Shown here: piece by piece, positions 18,437 through 28,207 of the stretch
Layout of the letters: the number at the start of each line of letters is the position of its first letter
Numbering within the stretch: the stretch's first letter is position 1
Origin: Paraburkholderia sp. FT54
GTDB lineage: Bacteria; Pseudomonadota; Gammaproteobacteria; Burkholderiales; Burkholderiaceae
Reading direction: 5' to 3'
Assembly (NCBI RefSeq): GCF_031585635.1
Contig: NZ_CP134196.1
Coordinates: forward strand, 124,001-188,000
Length of the DNA stretch: 64,000 nucleotides
The notes under the pieces: model-generated
What the model was told of the DNA's origin: nothing
Databases searched by the model: none
The model's input: only the letters and a program-made list of their open reading frames with translations
Position numbers and translations under genes: made by a program

Positions 18437-19498
18437 ATGAAGATTCGCTTTGATGCGGGACGTCGCTTCGCGTGGCTGGCGGTGAGTTGCGGTGCATTGA
18501 CTTTAGGAATGTCGACTGCGCACGCCGATGAAGATCACTTGAGCGCGGTAGTCAAGCGCGGCACGCTGTTGTGCGGCACGGACAACGCAACGCCGGGCTT
18601 CGGCTATCTGAATACGAAGACCGGCAAGATGGAAGGGATGGACGTCGACCTGTGCAAGGCGACCGCTGCCGCCGTACTTGGGGACCCGAAGAAGGTCCAG
18701 TACGTGATCGTCACGGACCGGAGCCGCTTCAACGCGCTTCGCACCGGACAGGCCGACGTCGTGTTCGCCCATAGTACGGTTACGCCGACGCGCGAGTCGG
18801 CGGCGCTTAGCATTTCCTTCTTGCCCACCAACTTTTATGACGGCACCGGCGTCCTCGTCAAGACCGCACTGAAAGTTAAACACATTAGCGACCTCAACGG
18901 CGCAACGTTCTGCACCACCCAAGGTTCGGAAACGGAACAGATGCTGGCCGGTTACTTCAAGGCTCACAACTGGAAAACATCGACAAAGGCGCTGACTTAT
19001 CAGGACACAAACAAACTGTTCGACGCCCTGAATTCCGGACGTTGTGATGCGATGGTGACGGACAAGTCTGCTTTGGCTGGCTGGCGCGGTAATGCGAGCA
19101 ATCCGGCTGCTTTCGAGATTCTCCCTGAGGCGTTCGACAAATCACCGCTCGCTGGATTCGTATCGCAGAGCGATCCTCGCTGGCACGCCGCGTTGACGTG
19201 GATTGTGTTTGCGACCTTCGAAGCCGAAGAGCATGGCATCACCTCAGCCAATCTCCCAACCTTCGTGAAGACCACCGATCCGTACCTGAAAAAATTCCTG
19301 GGGGTGAACGGTACGCTCGGCAAGGACTTCGGTCTGCAGCCTGATTTTGTGCAGAAGGTCATCGCGTCCGTCGGCAATTACGGGGAAATCTACGACCGCA
19401 ACATTGGCCCAAAGACACCTTATGCAATCGAGCGCAAGGGTTCTCTGAACGCGGCGTGGAACGAAGGCGGCATGATGTATTCGCCGCCTTGGTATTAA
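18437..19498 (+). CDS. Polar amino acid ABC transporter substrate-binding protein (AapJ-like)
   Basis: A 353-residue periplasmic binding protein. The signal peptide ends near STAHADE. The core matches the AapJ/BztA type, about 340 residues, rather than the shorter GlnH type: RGTLLCGTDN, GMDVDLCKATAAAVLGDP, and the C-terminal VGNYGEIYDRNIG. It delivers an amino acid to the two permeases encoded next. The ATG at 18437 has GGGAGAAG upstream; the frame remains open further 5' but that part lacks homology. A 229-bp gap before the gene suggests its own promoter. Confidence 0.9.
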   Translation: MKIRFDAGRRFAWLAVSCGALTLGMSTAHADEDHLSAVVKRGTLLCGTDNATPGFGYLNTKTGKMEGMDVDLCKATAAAVLGDPKKVQYVIVTDRSRFNALRTGQADVVFAHSTVTPTRESAALSISFLPTNFYDGTGVLVKTALKVKHISDLNGATFCTTQGSETEQMLAGYFKAHNWKTSTKALTYQDTNKLFDALNSGRCDAMVTDKSALAGWRGNASNPAAFEILPEAFDKSPLAGFVSQSDPRWHAALTWIVFATFEAEEHGITSANLPTFVKTTDPYLKKFLGVNGTLGKDFGLQPDFVQKVIASVGNYGEIYDRNIGPKTPYAIERKGSLNAAWNEGGMMYSPPWY

Positions 19499-19562
19499 AC
19501 AGCGTGAGTCGCGCTGAAGCCGGTGGCGAGTAGGCTGCCGCCGTCTTCAGCGGAGTCCGGAT

Positions 19563-20855
19563 ATGAAACCAGATGAACTGTCCGACCGTAGTGGAAGTTC
19601 TGACGTCAGTGGAGAAGGAACCGTGTCGCAAGTAGAGCCGTTCAGCACGGAAAACAGATCGTTCGGCCGTCCTCCTTCGCCCGCCTCACGATCGGAGTTG
19701 AAGCGGCGGAGGTTGGCACGCACACGAGCAGCGGCGATCCAGACGCTGATTCTTGCGGGCATCGTCGCGGCCGTATTGGCCTTCCTGGGCATGGTATGGG
19801 CAGGTCTTCGACGCCATGGCATCGGTTTTAGCCTCGACTTTCTCGAGCAGCCCGCCGGCTTCAACCTCAGTGAAGGTCTCACGATAGCCAAGGGTCCGCA
19901 TGGCCTGTCGCTGGTGCCGTTCGATTCCCAGCAGACCTACGCCCAGGCGCTGTTTGCGGGTTTATATAACACGCTCGTCGTCGCGCTTATATCGATCGTG
20001 CTTGCCACCGTTATTGGCGTGATTGTCGGCATTGGGCGGATGTCGAAGAATTGGGTTGTCAAAAACTGGGCGTGGGCGTTTGTCGAACTCATACGAAATA
20101 CGCCGTTGCTCATTCAGCTCATCTTCTGGTATTTCGCTGTGCTGCTGCAACTGCCGAGCCTGGCGGATGCGTCGCTGTTGCATGGCGCATTGATCGCGAG
20201 CCGGCAAGGTGTGTTTATCCCGTGGCTGGTCGCAACGCCGGCTTTATCCCGCTACGCGTGGTTTGCAGGACTCGCGGTGGCCGTGTTCGCCATTGGCGTG
20301 CTGCTTCGCACACCAGGTCGGCGGCGCGTGGCTTTTGCAACCGGTGCCGGGATACTGCTGCTGGGCCTGGCGTTCGCTGGACGGCCATTCAGCATCGACA
20401 TGCCGCAGGCCAGCGCCTTTTCGGTGTCGGGCGGCGCTGGCTTCTCTCCGGAGATGGCCAGTCTGATCATCGCACTCGGCGTGAATTTCGCCGCGTATGT
20501 GGCTGAAGTGGTCCGCGGCGCGGTGCAATCGATCGACAGAGGGCAGTGGGAAGCCGCTGCGGCATTAGGTCTTGCTCATCGCGAATCCCTCTGGGTCGTC
20601 GTCTTGCCGCAGGCGGTACGCGTCATTCTGCCTTCGCTTGGCAACCTGTACGTCACCGTGGCGAAGAGCACGTCCTTTGCGATTGCGATCGGCTTTCCCG
20701 ATATGTTCAGTGTATATGGGACTGTCGCCAACCAGACCGGCCGGGCGCTGGAAGGCATCATCATCGTCATGGTGGTCTACACGCTGATCAGTTTGTCCAT
20801 CAGCGCAATCGCGAATCTGTACAACCGGCATGTCATGAAGAAAGGAGCACGGTAA
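19563..20855 (+). CDS. Amino acid ABC transporter permease (AapQ-like)
   Basis: A 430-residue inner-membrane permease of the His/Glu/Gln/opine family in its long AapQ/BztB form. A charged cytosolic N-terminus of about 55 residues precedes the first helix. The two halves of the permease domain flank an extra set of helices in the middle. The EAA loop reads EAAAALGLAHRESLWVVVLPQAVR. It pairs with the next gene as a heterodimer. Translation may start at 19563 or at a GTG at 19623. Its stop overlaps the next start (TAATG). Confidence 0.9.
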   Translation: MKPDELSDRSGSSDVSGEGTVSQVEPFSTENRSFGRPPSPASRSELKRRRLARTRAAAIQTLILAGIVAAVLAFLGMVWAGLRRHGIGFSLDFLEQPAGFNLSEGLTIAKGPHGLSLVPFDSQQTYAQALFAGLYNTLVVALISIVLATVIGVIVGIGRMSKNWVVKNWAWAFVELIRNTPLLIQLIFWYFAVLLQLPSLADASLLHGALIASRQGVFIPWLVATPALSRYAWFAGLAVAVFAIGVLLRTPGRRRVAFATGAGILLLGLAFAGRPFSIDMPQASAFSVSGGAGFSPEMASLIIALGVNFAAYVAEVVRGAVQSIDRGQWEAAAALGLAHRESLWVVVLPQAVRVILPSLGNLYVTVAKSTSFAIAIGFPDMFSVYGTVANQTGRALEGIIIVMVVYTLISLSISAIANLYNRHVMKKGAR

Positions 20856-21991
20856 TGGCGAAGACGATCGGCCGCTGGGCGCGGCACAACCTGTTTGCGA
20901 GCCCATCCAGTTCGCTGCTCTCTCTCGTGTCGATTCCGCTGACGCTATATGTCGCGATCCTGGCCGCGCGCTGGGTCCTGTTCACGGCGCATTGGTCGGT
21001 CGTGGTCGACAATCTGGCCGTATTGCTGGTCGGGACGTTTCCCAGGGACCAGATCTGGCGTGCGCTGGTTGCTGGGGCCGGACTGAGCGCACTGTTCGGC
21101 ATGACCCTAGGTCTCGTGTTGATCGCGAAACGCTGGAAGCGCTACGTTGTCATCGCAGCCGCTCTGGCGTTGGCCGCCGCAGTATCTTACGGGATGCAAC
21201 TGCAGTGGCTCGCCGGTGCGTTCGGCTGCCTGTCCATTGCCCTTGCAGCATGCGCCGCTACGAGCCGCTGGCCGCAGATCGGTCGCGGCATGGGCCTGTT
21301 GTGGCTTCTGGGCGTGGGTGCCCTCTGCGCGTTGCTGGTTCCGGCCGGCGTCGACCGATGGGGTGGTCTGCTTCTGAGCGTCCTCGTGACGGTGATTGCC
21401 ACCTTGCTCAGCCTGCCGGTAGGCATCCTGCTGGCATTCGGCAGAAATAGTCGATTCTCGAGCCTGCGACTGGCGTGCTCGGGGTACATCGAATTGATGC
21501 GTTCCGTGCCGCTCGTCTGTACCGTCTACTGGTCATGGATCATTATTCCGCTGGTGTTTCCCCCTGACATTCACATTCCCGATCTGGCTCGGGGCGTCGC
21601 GGGTTTCGTACTGTTCTACGCGGCCTACGCCGCCGAGTATGTACGTGCGGGTATTCAGAGCGTGCCGCGGGGGCAATCGGAGGCAGCCCGGTCATTGGGC
21701 TTCAGCAAGCTGGACGAGAGTTTCATCGTCGTTCTTCCGCAGGCGTTGAAGGCGGTGATTCCTGCGCTCGTCGGGAACGTGCTTGACCTGTTCAACAACG
21801 TACCAGCGCTGTTCATCATCGGGCTCACCGATTTCCTGAAGGCCGGACAGACGGTGCTCGCCAATCCGCAGTACAGCAGCTCGCAATATGAAGTCTACGT
21901 TTTTCTGTTCGCAGCTTACCTTGCGATCGGCTCGCTCATATCGTACGGGGCCCGCCGTATCGAACTGAAGATGAGCGAAGGGGCGCGCTAA
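20855..21991 (+). CDS. Amino acid ABC transporter permease (AapM-like)
   Basis: A 378-residue second permease with several N-terminal helices before the conserved permease core, as in AapM/BztC. The EAA loop is EAARSLGFSKLDESFIVVLPQALK. The start is the ATG at 20855, sharing its A with the previous stop and preceded by AAGGAGC. The open frame continues upstream but in the wrong frame of the first permease. Together with the first permease it forms the membrane channel of the importer. Confidence 0.9.
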   Translation: MAKTIGRWARHNLFASPSSSLLSLVSIPLTLYVAILAARWVLFTAHWSVVVDNLAVLLVGTFPRDQIWRALVAGAGLSALFGMTLGLVLIAKRWKRYVVIAAALALAAAVSYGMQLQWLAGAFGCLSIALAACAATSRWPQIGRGMGLLWLLGVGALCALLVPAGVDRWGGLLLSVLVTVIATLLSLPVGILLAFGRNSRFSSLRLACSGYIELMRSVPLVCTVYWSWIIIPLVFPPDIHIPDLARGVAGFVLFYAAYAAEYVRAGIQSVPRGQSEAARSLGFSKLDESFIVVLPQALKAVIPALVGNVLDLFNNVPALFIIGLTDFLKAGQTVLANPQYSSSQYEVYVFLFAAYLAIGSLISYGARRIELKMSEGAR

Positions 21992-22060
21992 CCGGCGCGT
22001 CGAACAAACTGATGGCCGGCCTCTTTGCTGGGTGAAGATATTTTTGACGAAGGAGTGGAT

Positions 22061-22819
22061 ATGTCCGCGATTGTCCAAATGCACAGGCTGAACAAATCGT
22101 ACGGCGCATTTCACGTGTTGAAAGACATAGATCTGCAGGTACAGGGTGGCGAAGTGGTTGTCATTATCGGTGCGAGCGGCTCCGGCAAGTCGACCCTGAT
22201 TCGTTGCGTCAACGGGCTGGAGAATTTTGGCGACGGACGGCTGATTGTCGATGGCATTGAGCTGGCGCCATCGGAGGATGGGTTCGGAACGTCGAGGAAG
22301 GAATTGGCCGGTATCCGCAGGGAAGTCGGCATGGTGTTCCAGCACTTCAACCTGTTTCCGCACAAGACTGTTCTGGAAAACGTGATGCTTGCGCCGATCC
22401 GCGTCCGCAGGTGGCCACGTGCGCGTGCTGAAACGATTGCCCGCAAGCTCCTCGAGCGCGTTGGCTTGCGCGACCATGTCGACAAGTACCCCTCCCAGCT
22501 TTCCGGCGGGCAGCAGCAGCGGGTCGCCATTGCCCGTTCGCTGGCTATGGAGCCGCGGATCATGCTGTTTGACGAGCCGACCTCGGCACTTGACCCGGAA
22601 ATGGTAGGCGAGGTTCTTGAAGTGATGCGCGAGCTTGCCAGTTCGGGGATGACGATGATGATCGTTACCCATGAAATGGGCTTCGCGCGCGAGGTGGCAG
22701 ACCGGGTCATCTACATGGACCACGGCAAGGTGCTCGAACAGGGCACGCCGGCAGTCATTTTCGACAGTCCCACGCATGAGCGAACGCGAACGTTCCTGTC
22801 ACGGGTACTCAAGCATTGA
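22061..22819 (+). CDS. Amino acid ABC transporter ATP-binding protein (AapP/GlnQ-like)
   Basis: A 252-residue ABC ATPase with Walker [11 protein letters not shown]-loop [12 protein letters not shown], signature LSGGQQQR, Walker [15 protein letters not shown] and the switch His in [15 protein letters not shown]. This is the complete set of the polar amino acid uptake family. The ATG at 22061 opens on the first strand and has AAGGAG about ten bases upstream. It energises the two permeases encoded just before it. Confidence 0.93.
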   Translation: MSAIVQMHRLNKSYGAFHVLKDIDLQVQGGEVVVIIGASGSGKSTLIRCVNGLENFGDGRLIVDGIELAPSEDGFGTSRKELAGIRREVGMVFQHFNLFPHKTVLENVMLAPIRVRRWPRARAETIARKLLERVGLRDHVDKYPSQLSGGQQQRVAIARSLAMEPRIMLFDEPTSALDPEMVGEVLEVMRELASSGMTMMIVTHEMGFAREVADRVIYMDHGKVLEQGTPAVIFDSPTHERTRTFLSRVLKH

Positions 22820-22996
22820 TGCCGCAGCGACGCTCACCGATCCAGGAACGTATGCCGCCCGCGCATGGGTGAGGGTGGTATTGAGACGGCCAGCGTCGAC
22901 ATGAAAGCGGCCGATGCGCCACCCGGCGCGAGCTCAAGCTAGACGGGCGATTTGAAGAAGTCGGATTTTCAATAGAACACCTTGGGAAATACAACG

Positions 22997-23845
22997 ATGA
23001 AACTGCTTCGTTATGGGCCAAAAGGCCAGGAAAAACCGGGCTTGCTGGATCACGAAGGCAAGATTCGCGATCTGTCGGATGTCGTTTCCGACATCGCTGG
23101 TGAGGTGCTGACGGACGCCGGACTTGCTCGGGTGCGCGCGGTCGATCCCGCGTCGTTGCCTCTCGTGCCGGGCGAACCGCGCATCGGTCCGTGCGTGGGC
23201 GACATCGGCAAGTTTGTCTGCATCGGCCTGAACTACGTCGACCACGCGGCCGAGTCGAATCTGCCGGTGCCCACTGAGCCGATTGTGTTCAACAAGTGGA
23301 CGAGCGCCGTGTGCGGTCCGAATGACGGCGTTGAAATCCCGCGTGGTTCCAAGAAGACCGACTGGGAGGTTGAACTCGGAGTCGTCATCGGCAAGCCTTG
23401 CAAGTACGTCGACGAAGCAGATGCGCTTGCGTACGTAGCGGGGTACTGCGTCATCAACGACCTTTCGGAGCGCGAATGGCAGATCGAACGCGGCGGTACC
23501 TGGGATAAGGGTAAGGGCTGCGATACGTTCGGTCCGATCGGTCCCTGGCTCGTGACACGCGACGAGGTGGCCGATCCGCAGGCACTCGATCTGTGGCTCG
23601 AAGTCGACGGCCATCGCTACCAGAATGGCAATACGCGCACCATGGTGTTCAGTGTCGCGAAGCTGGTCTCGTATCTGTCCCGGTGCATGAGTCTGCAACC
23701 GGGTGATGTGATCTCCACCGGCACGCCGCCGGGAGTCGGAATGGGTGTCAAGCCGTCGCCGATCTACCTGAAGGCGGGTCAGAGGATTCGCCTTGGCATC
23801 GAGGGCCTCGGCGAACAGCGCCAGACTGCGTACGCGGCCGAATGA
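22997..23845 (+). CDS. Fumarylacetoacetate hydrolase-family protein
   Basis: A 282-residue FAH-fold enzyme. The metal-binding core shows IGLNYVDHA, the Glu-x-Glu motif in DWEVELGVVIG and the Asp in INDLSERE. These residues bind Mg or Mn in hydrolases, hydratases, decarboxylases and ureidoglycolate lyases of this family. The precise reaction cannot be told. The ATG at 22997 opens on MKLLRYG, the usual family start; an ATG 15 bases earlier is possible. It follows the ABC transporter and probably handles a beta-keto or hydroxy acid produced by the pathway. Confidence 0.88.
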   Translation: MKLLRYGPKGQEKPGLLDHEGKIRDLSDVVSDIAGEVLTDAGLARVRAVDPASLPLVPGEPRIGPCVGDIGKFVCIGLNYVDHAAESNLPVPTEPIVFNKWTSAVCGPNDGVEIPRGSKKTDWEVELGVVIGKPCKYVDEADALAYVAGYCVINDLSEREWQIERGGTWDKGKGCDTFGPIGPWLVTRDEVADPQALDLWLEVDGHRYQNGNTRTMVFSVAKLVSYLSRCMSLQPGDVISTGTPPGVGMGVKPSPIYLKAGQRIRLGIEGLGEQRQTAYAAE

Positions 23846-24092
23846 CACGTTGGTCGCCTGCATTCCGGCGAACAACCCAACGGCGAGCTTGTTCTTCCTT
23901 GCATGCCCCGGGGGACAGTCCGCGTGAACTGCCCCCCGTGAAATGCACATGCAGTTGTCCAAACGTTTCTGTTGGCGCTGGCGCCGTCCACTGCTCGCGC
24001 ACGAGAATCTCCCTCACGATGACGCCAAAAAGTAAGGCGATCAGAAAACCACGGGCTAACATGCTCTGTTCGCTGCGCGAACGCTCAAGACA

Positions 24093-25016
24093 ATGATCTC
24101 GACCGAGGACCTGCACTTTTTCACCATGCTTGCGAGTGCCGTGTCGCTGGCGGATGCCGCGCGTAAGCTCAATGTCACGCCGCCCGCGGTCACGCAGCGA
24201 CTGCGTCTCCTGGAAACCCGGTTGGGCATGCGGTTAATCGACCGGTCGGGTCGGCGCATGGTGCTCACCGATGAGGGCGAGCTCCTTGCAATACATGCGC
24301 GCCGGATCTGCGATGACATCGGCAATTTGTCGGACAGGCTGGCGTCGCGACGCGATACGGTGACCGGACATCTGCGCGTGATTGCGCCGCTCGGTTTCGG
24401 GCAGCGTTACGTCGCGCCGGCCATTTTGCAGTTTCGCAGCCTCTATCCGGGAGTGGGCGCAAGCCTGATGCTATCCGATCGTCCCGCGCGCATTTCAAAC
24501 GACATGTGGGATCTGATGGTCCATATCGGCGAATTGCGCGATTCGTCGCTCGTCAGCCGGCGCCTTGCGCCTAACCGGCGCATCCTGTGCGCCGCGCCTC
24601 GCTATCTGGCCCAGCGCGGCGAACCACGGCATCCGGACGAACTGCTCGCGCATGACTGTATTGCGCTGCGCGAAAACGATGAGGACGTGACCATGTGGCG
24701 CTTCACGCCGAAACATGACGGCACACCGGCGAACGTCCGTATCGAGCCGGTCTTGACGAGCAATGACGGCGGCACCGTGCGCGATTGGGCGCTTGCGGGG
24801 CTCGGCATCATTGCGCGTTCCGAGTGGGACGTCGCCGAACATCTGCACGCGGGGCGGCTCGTCCCGCTGCTCGAGGCATGGACGCAGCCGGACGCCGATA
24901 TCGTTGCGCTGATCAGTTCGCGGCATGGACGCTCGCTGCGTGCTACGCGTTTTCTGGACCTTCTTCAGACGTCGACGTTGCAACAACCCTGGTTACCGCG
25001 CGGTGGCCTCGAATAA
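24093..25016 (+). CDS. LysR-family transcriptional regulator
   Basis: A 307-residue LTTR with the winged HTH in residues 5-63 (FFTMLASAVSLADAARKLNVTPPAVTQRL) and a periplasmic-binding-protein-like effector domain from about 90. It closes the aldehyde dehydrogenase/ABC/FAH cluster on the same strand after a 247-bp gap and is the likely regulator of that cluster, sensing its substrate. LTTR sites of the T-N11-A type could not be assigned with confidence. Confidence 0.88.
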   Translation: MISTEDLHFFTMLASAVSLADAARKLNVTPPAVTQRLRLLETRLGMRLIDRSGRRMVLTDEGELLAIHARRICDDIGNLSDRLASRRDTVTGHLRVIAPLGFGQRYVAPAILQFRSLYPGVGASLMLSDRPARISNDMWDLMVHIGELRDSSLVSRRLAPNRRILCAAPRYLAQRGEPRHPDELLAHDCIALRENDEDVTMWRFTPKHDGTPANVRIEPVLTSNDGGTVRDWALAGLGIIARSEWDVAEHLHAGRLVPLLEAWTQPDADIVALISSRHGRSLRATRFLDLLQTSTLQQPWLPRGGLE

Positions 25017-26129
25017 CCCCAGCGTGGCAAGCGCGGACAGGCCTCAGGTGCTGCTGTGCTGCTGGATTGATGACTCCCGTGAGTACCACGTGACCAGCAT
25101 GGTATCGCGCGCGGCGCCGCCATGCTGCGATCAAACGCCCTGATGCACTTCAATTGCGGTAGTCGGGTTCCGCATGCCAAATGCCGGCGTTAAGTTGGTC
25201 TGGCGCCGTGGGCCCAACGATCGACTGAGAGTTCCTGCAGAGGGCACCTTGTCCCAATTTGCAGCCGCCCTTTAAATGCGCGATCTGCACCTTTCTTACC
25301 TGACTAACTTCCCCAGTAGTTGGCCTCAAAACCTATAGATCGGTCACCAGCTCTGGAAAATGGGTGGACCTCCACATTCAATGCCGAACGTAAAAGTGCA
25401 GACTTCTCGGGACGGTTTTTTCACGGAAGTGATAGGCAAACTTTCTCCGGGTTTGCACTGCGTTGGTGAAAACCGTCCGAAAACGCACAACGAGTTAACG
25501 TTTTAGGTTCTCCCACTAGCTTTGCCCAGGTACGACATTACAGCTTTGCCATAACAAACTTTGTCAAAGCCATTTCAAGATGTCGCAGTGGCGGCCAGAT
25601 AGAAATGTCGTGTTTTTACGGGTTAAAAGGCCTGTCTCCAAAGGGTTACCGTTCACTCAGTGTTGAAGGACAGTGCCTGAAAAGGCAGGGCGCTTAGACG
25701 GCCCATCACGATGGATGGCTCAGTCGACGAAAACGCGGGCCGAGAAATGTCCAGCTGCAATCGCGGGCGCGTCGCACTCGGAGCGCTCGTGCGAGCCGAT
25801 TCGCATCGTTGACAGGACAACGTGATGCATTTGTCACATTCTGTTGATACACAGGAAGTGCAATCCGCGAAGGAGGTTGATTTGGACGTCCGAAAGTCAG
25901 CGTGACACGTCGATAGCGCAACGAAGCATCCATTTGAGACCTGCTTCGTCGACCTTGGTGTGCGCACGAGTAACGGATGGCCGACCGGGGTACGCGTTTT
26001 TTGCGTGGGCTATCCAATCCAGGACCGGTGGCCGGTGCTGGACCTTGAGGTCGCCTACGAACAGACGCTCAACGACCTGCCAAAACGCGGCGAATTAGAG
26101 CTTGGTCCAGGCGGGGGTTCCAAAGGTTT
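25017..26129. other. Region without a convincing gene
   Basis: About 1.1 kb with only short frames lacking ribosome sites and homology I recognise. It contains the 25410-25478 inverted repeat and leads into the cold-shock pseudogene. Base composition is lower in GC than the flanking clusters, consistent with decayed mobile DNA. Confidence 0.5.
25410..25478. repeat. Inverted repeat GGACGGTTTTTTCAC / GTGAAAACCGTCC
   Basis: The arms at 25410-25424 and 25466-25478 are complementary except for two extra T in the left arm; about 41 bases separate them. It is too widely spaced for a factor-independent terminator and has no run of T after it. It may be the ends of a small mobile remnant. Confidence 0.4.
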
Positions 26130-26259
26130 ACTTGTCTCTTAAAGCCTCCTGCCCGAATCTCTGAAAAGAGTGCGCGAACAGGTCCTCGTCACCATCATCG
26201 GGCGTGATGAGACCAAAACCCTTTGCGTCCTTGAACCACTTCACACTACCTGAAGCCGT
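26130..26259 (-). pseudogene. Broken cold-shock protein (CspA-family) gene
   Basis: Read on the minus strand from 26259, the frame gives [22 protein letters not shown] and then EDLFAH, the unmistakable start of a CspA-type nucleic-acid chaperone with both RNP motifs beginning. The start codon is ACG where ATG is expected. Two extra bases at 26168-26169 then shift the frame; in the shifted frame the protein continues [10 protein letters not shown] as in real Csp proteins. After that the homology fades. The gene therefore has a lost start, a frameshift and a decayed 3' end. Confidence 0.8.
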
Positions 26260-26622
26260 AGTTCGAAAACCTGTTGTTTGACGATGTGTCGCCGACGGGT
26301 TGACCTACCAGCCTCTCCCTTCGAATACAGCCTTACGCCAGGCCTTCAAAAATCCCCCGAGTCCGCCGTCCATCCAGAAAACACCAGCGCAGTCCGAGAG
26401 TGCGATTCGAGGCCTTCCCCGGGTCGCAGCCCGCATCGAGCAGCCACCGTGTCATATAAAGCAGCGGGACACGACTAACGCATACCCCGGACCCTCACGC
26501 CGCAAGCGTCCAGCGTATCCGGGTTTTAATCGGCCGTTTGCGCATCGCCGCTATGCAAACGGTCCGCTCGTTAGCGGCACATCGACGCGACCCAAGCGTG
26601 TCGAACTTGCAGGAGAAGTATC

Positions 26623-26943
26623 ATGAAGTATTCACTGAAGCTCGCCCTGGCCTGCTGGACCGTTGCTGGAACGTGTGCGACGGGCGCCGCGTTTGCTCAA
26701 GGTGGTGGAAATGGCAATGGTGGGAGTGGCGGAGGCAACGCGCATGGCGCGGCGACGGCCGGCATGACCTACCACGGGGACCCTGTCTCGGGCCCGCTTG
26801 CTGCGATACCCGGCAAAGTGGAAAACAGCACATCCGGGTATGGCGGTGTATCCGGAAGCATCGGTGCAAGTGGTAGTTTAACGCCCTCGGGAGCGGCTAC
26901 CTGTGGTCATCGGCCCCAATGCAACGCCGACAGCGGCCACTAA
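26623..26943 (+). CDS. Small exported Gly-rich protein of unknown function
   Basis: A 106-residue protein with a signal peptide (cleavage near GAAFAQ) followed by a Gly/Asn/Ser-rich mature part and a C-terminal CGHRPQC with two Cys. AGGAGAAG seven bases before the ATG supports the start. I do not recognise a named family; similar short exported proteins occur in Burkholderia and Paraburkholderia. No obvious operon partner. It is followed by a 10-bp inverted repeat. Confidence 0.7.
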   Translation: MKYSLKLALACWTVAGTCATGAAFAQGGGNGNGGSGGGNAHGAATAGMTYHGDPVSGPLAAIPGKVENSTSGYGGVSGSIGASGSLTPSGAATCGHRPQCNADSGH

Positions 26944-26968
26944 ACAAAGAAATCCAAAACGGTGGGGC

Positions 26969-26999
26969 TTTCGCGGATTGGCTTGCCTCATCCGCGAAA
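26969..26999. terminator. Hairpin TTTCGCGGAT / ATCCGCGAAA downstream of the Gly-rich protein gene
   Basis: Ten-base perfect arms at 26969-26978 and 26990-26999 with an 11-base loop, 26 bp after the stop at 26943. There is no run of T after it, so it may be a weak terminator or an RNA-stabilising hairpin. The rest of 27000-27456 shows no gene. Confidence 0.45.
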
Positions 27000-27456
27000 A
27001 GCCCTGTCGGGCGGTAGCCGGCAGAATGGCGGTCGCGTAGGTCGGTCGCTGACTCGTCGGGTCAGCTGAACAAACCTGGCCCGTTTCCGGTGAACGTCCG
27101 TAAAGCGGATTGAGGCTGGGTCGTGCGGTCACGCTTACTGCGGTCTTGTCCTTTACGAGCATCTGAAAAATTCGCCTTGTACGTCCGGAAGCGCGGTCAG
27201 GTTCGAGGTCAAAGCGATAGGTTTTTCGATTGTACCGGCGATACCTGAAGTCGCTGCCAGTCTAGAGGGGAGCCTTGCCGCAGACACGGTGCATCAGCGT
27301 GCAGCTGAGGCAGACATTTTCGTTGTTGCTAGAAGCTTTTAAATTCTAGATGCCGCACCGACGAAAGCCATTCGCTAGATATTCTTTACTTCTTCTACCT
27401 AGCCATTTGCGCCGCCACGCGCGGTCCGGAAAATAGGTAAGCTTGATAAGAAACGC

Positions 27457-27759
27457 TCACATTCGCGTGTAATCAATTTGATGATGCGCGATGCGGACGC
27501 CTTCCAGCTCCGCTCTGGCCTGTAGGCGTACCGGATGGTGGGCATACTGCTTCAGCGCATCCATCGACTCGAATTCGGAGTAGAGAACGACATCGCAGGC
27601 ATAGTCCACGCGACTAACGTCGACTCCGACCTCAAGATGTCGCAGACACGGGATTCGGCCGCGCATGCCCTCAAATATGCGCTTGACCTGCAGCGCCGCA
27701 CGCTCCCGTTCCGCCGCTGACTCCCTACGGACGTCCCGCATCACGATGAGCTTAATCAT
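27457..27759 (-). CDS. Dabb-family (stress-responsive alpha/beta barrel) protein
   Basis: A 100-residue single-domain protein that begins MIKLIVMRDV and contains the family-type SEFESMDALKQYAHHP segment near the C-terminus. The dimeric ferredoxin-like fold of Dabb proteins is widespread, with mostly unknown function. GGAGGAAGGAG directly upstream of the ATG at 27759 is a very strong ribosome site. No clear partner genes. Confidence 0.85.
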   Translation of the reverse strand: MIKLIVMRDVRRESAAERERAALQVKRIFEGMRGRIPCLRHLEVGVDVSRVDYACDVVLYSEFESMDALKQYAHHPVRLQARAELEGVRIAHHQIDYTRM

Positions 27760-27893
27760 CTCCTTCCTCCTCGGTTCGCTGCACAGACGGACGGTCCGGG
27801 CGAGCGTGATTGCTGACCGCGAACTGGGGGAGGTAGTTCATCAGGAACCTGACGCGGAATACCGGAGTCGCGGGTCGGTTCAGAGCTAGTGCG

Positions 27894-28103
27894 TCACTGC
27901 GACTCCGGGGCGTCGAGTCGCGCTTGCGCAATCTCGGGCGGGTGTTGACAATGATACGCATCGAACAGTTGCGAGCAGAGCTGGCCAAGCGACTCAAGGC
28001 CAACGGCCTGGTCCGCGTGCTCGACCTCGCCTGCGCTGAGCATGTCATCGAGAACCGGAGCGAGACGGCGCAGTCGTACAAACATGGCGGCTTCTACTTT
28101 CAT
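27894..28103 (-). CDS. Small hypothetical protein (69 residues)
   Basis: ATG at 28103 preceded by AGGAGG six bases away. The product is mostly helical, with no signal peptide or metal motif that I recognise. The strong ribosome site is the main argument; I cannot name a family. It is on the same strand as the Dabb gene 134 bp further on. Confidence 0.4.
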   Translation of the reverse strand: MKVEAAMFVRLRRLAPVLDDMLSAGEVEHADQAVGLESLGQLCSQLFDAYHCQHPPEIAQARLDAPESQ

Positions 28104-28207
28104 TTTGGACCTCCTGTTGCCGGACGGTGGAGCGCACCCTGGTCGTCCATCACCGGGCGATGCTTCGTTAGTGACTTCGACTCAACATACGCCAAGTCCA
28201 GCGAGCG

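Noticed and set aside
22934..23962. Minus-strand frame of 342 codons opposite the FAH-family gene
   Set aside because: The FAH metal site is on the plus strand; the shadow has no motif.
25960..26142. Small plus-strand frame with many aromatic and Pro residues
   Set aside because: No ribosome site and no family I recognise; it overlaps the decayed end of the cold-shock gene.
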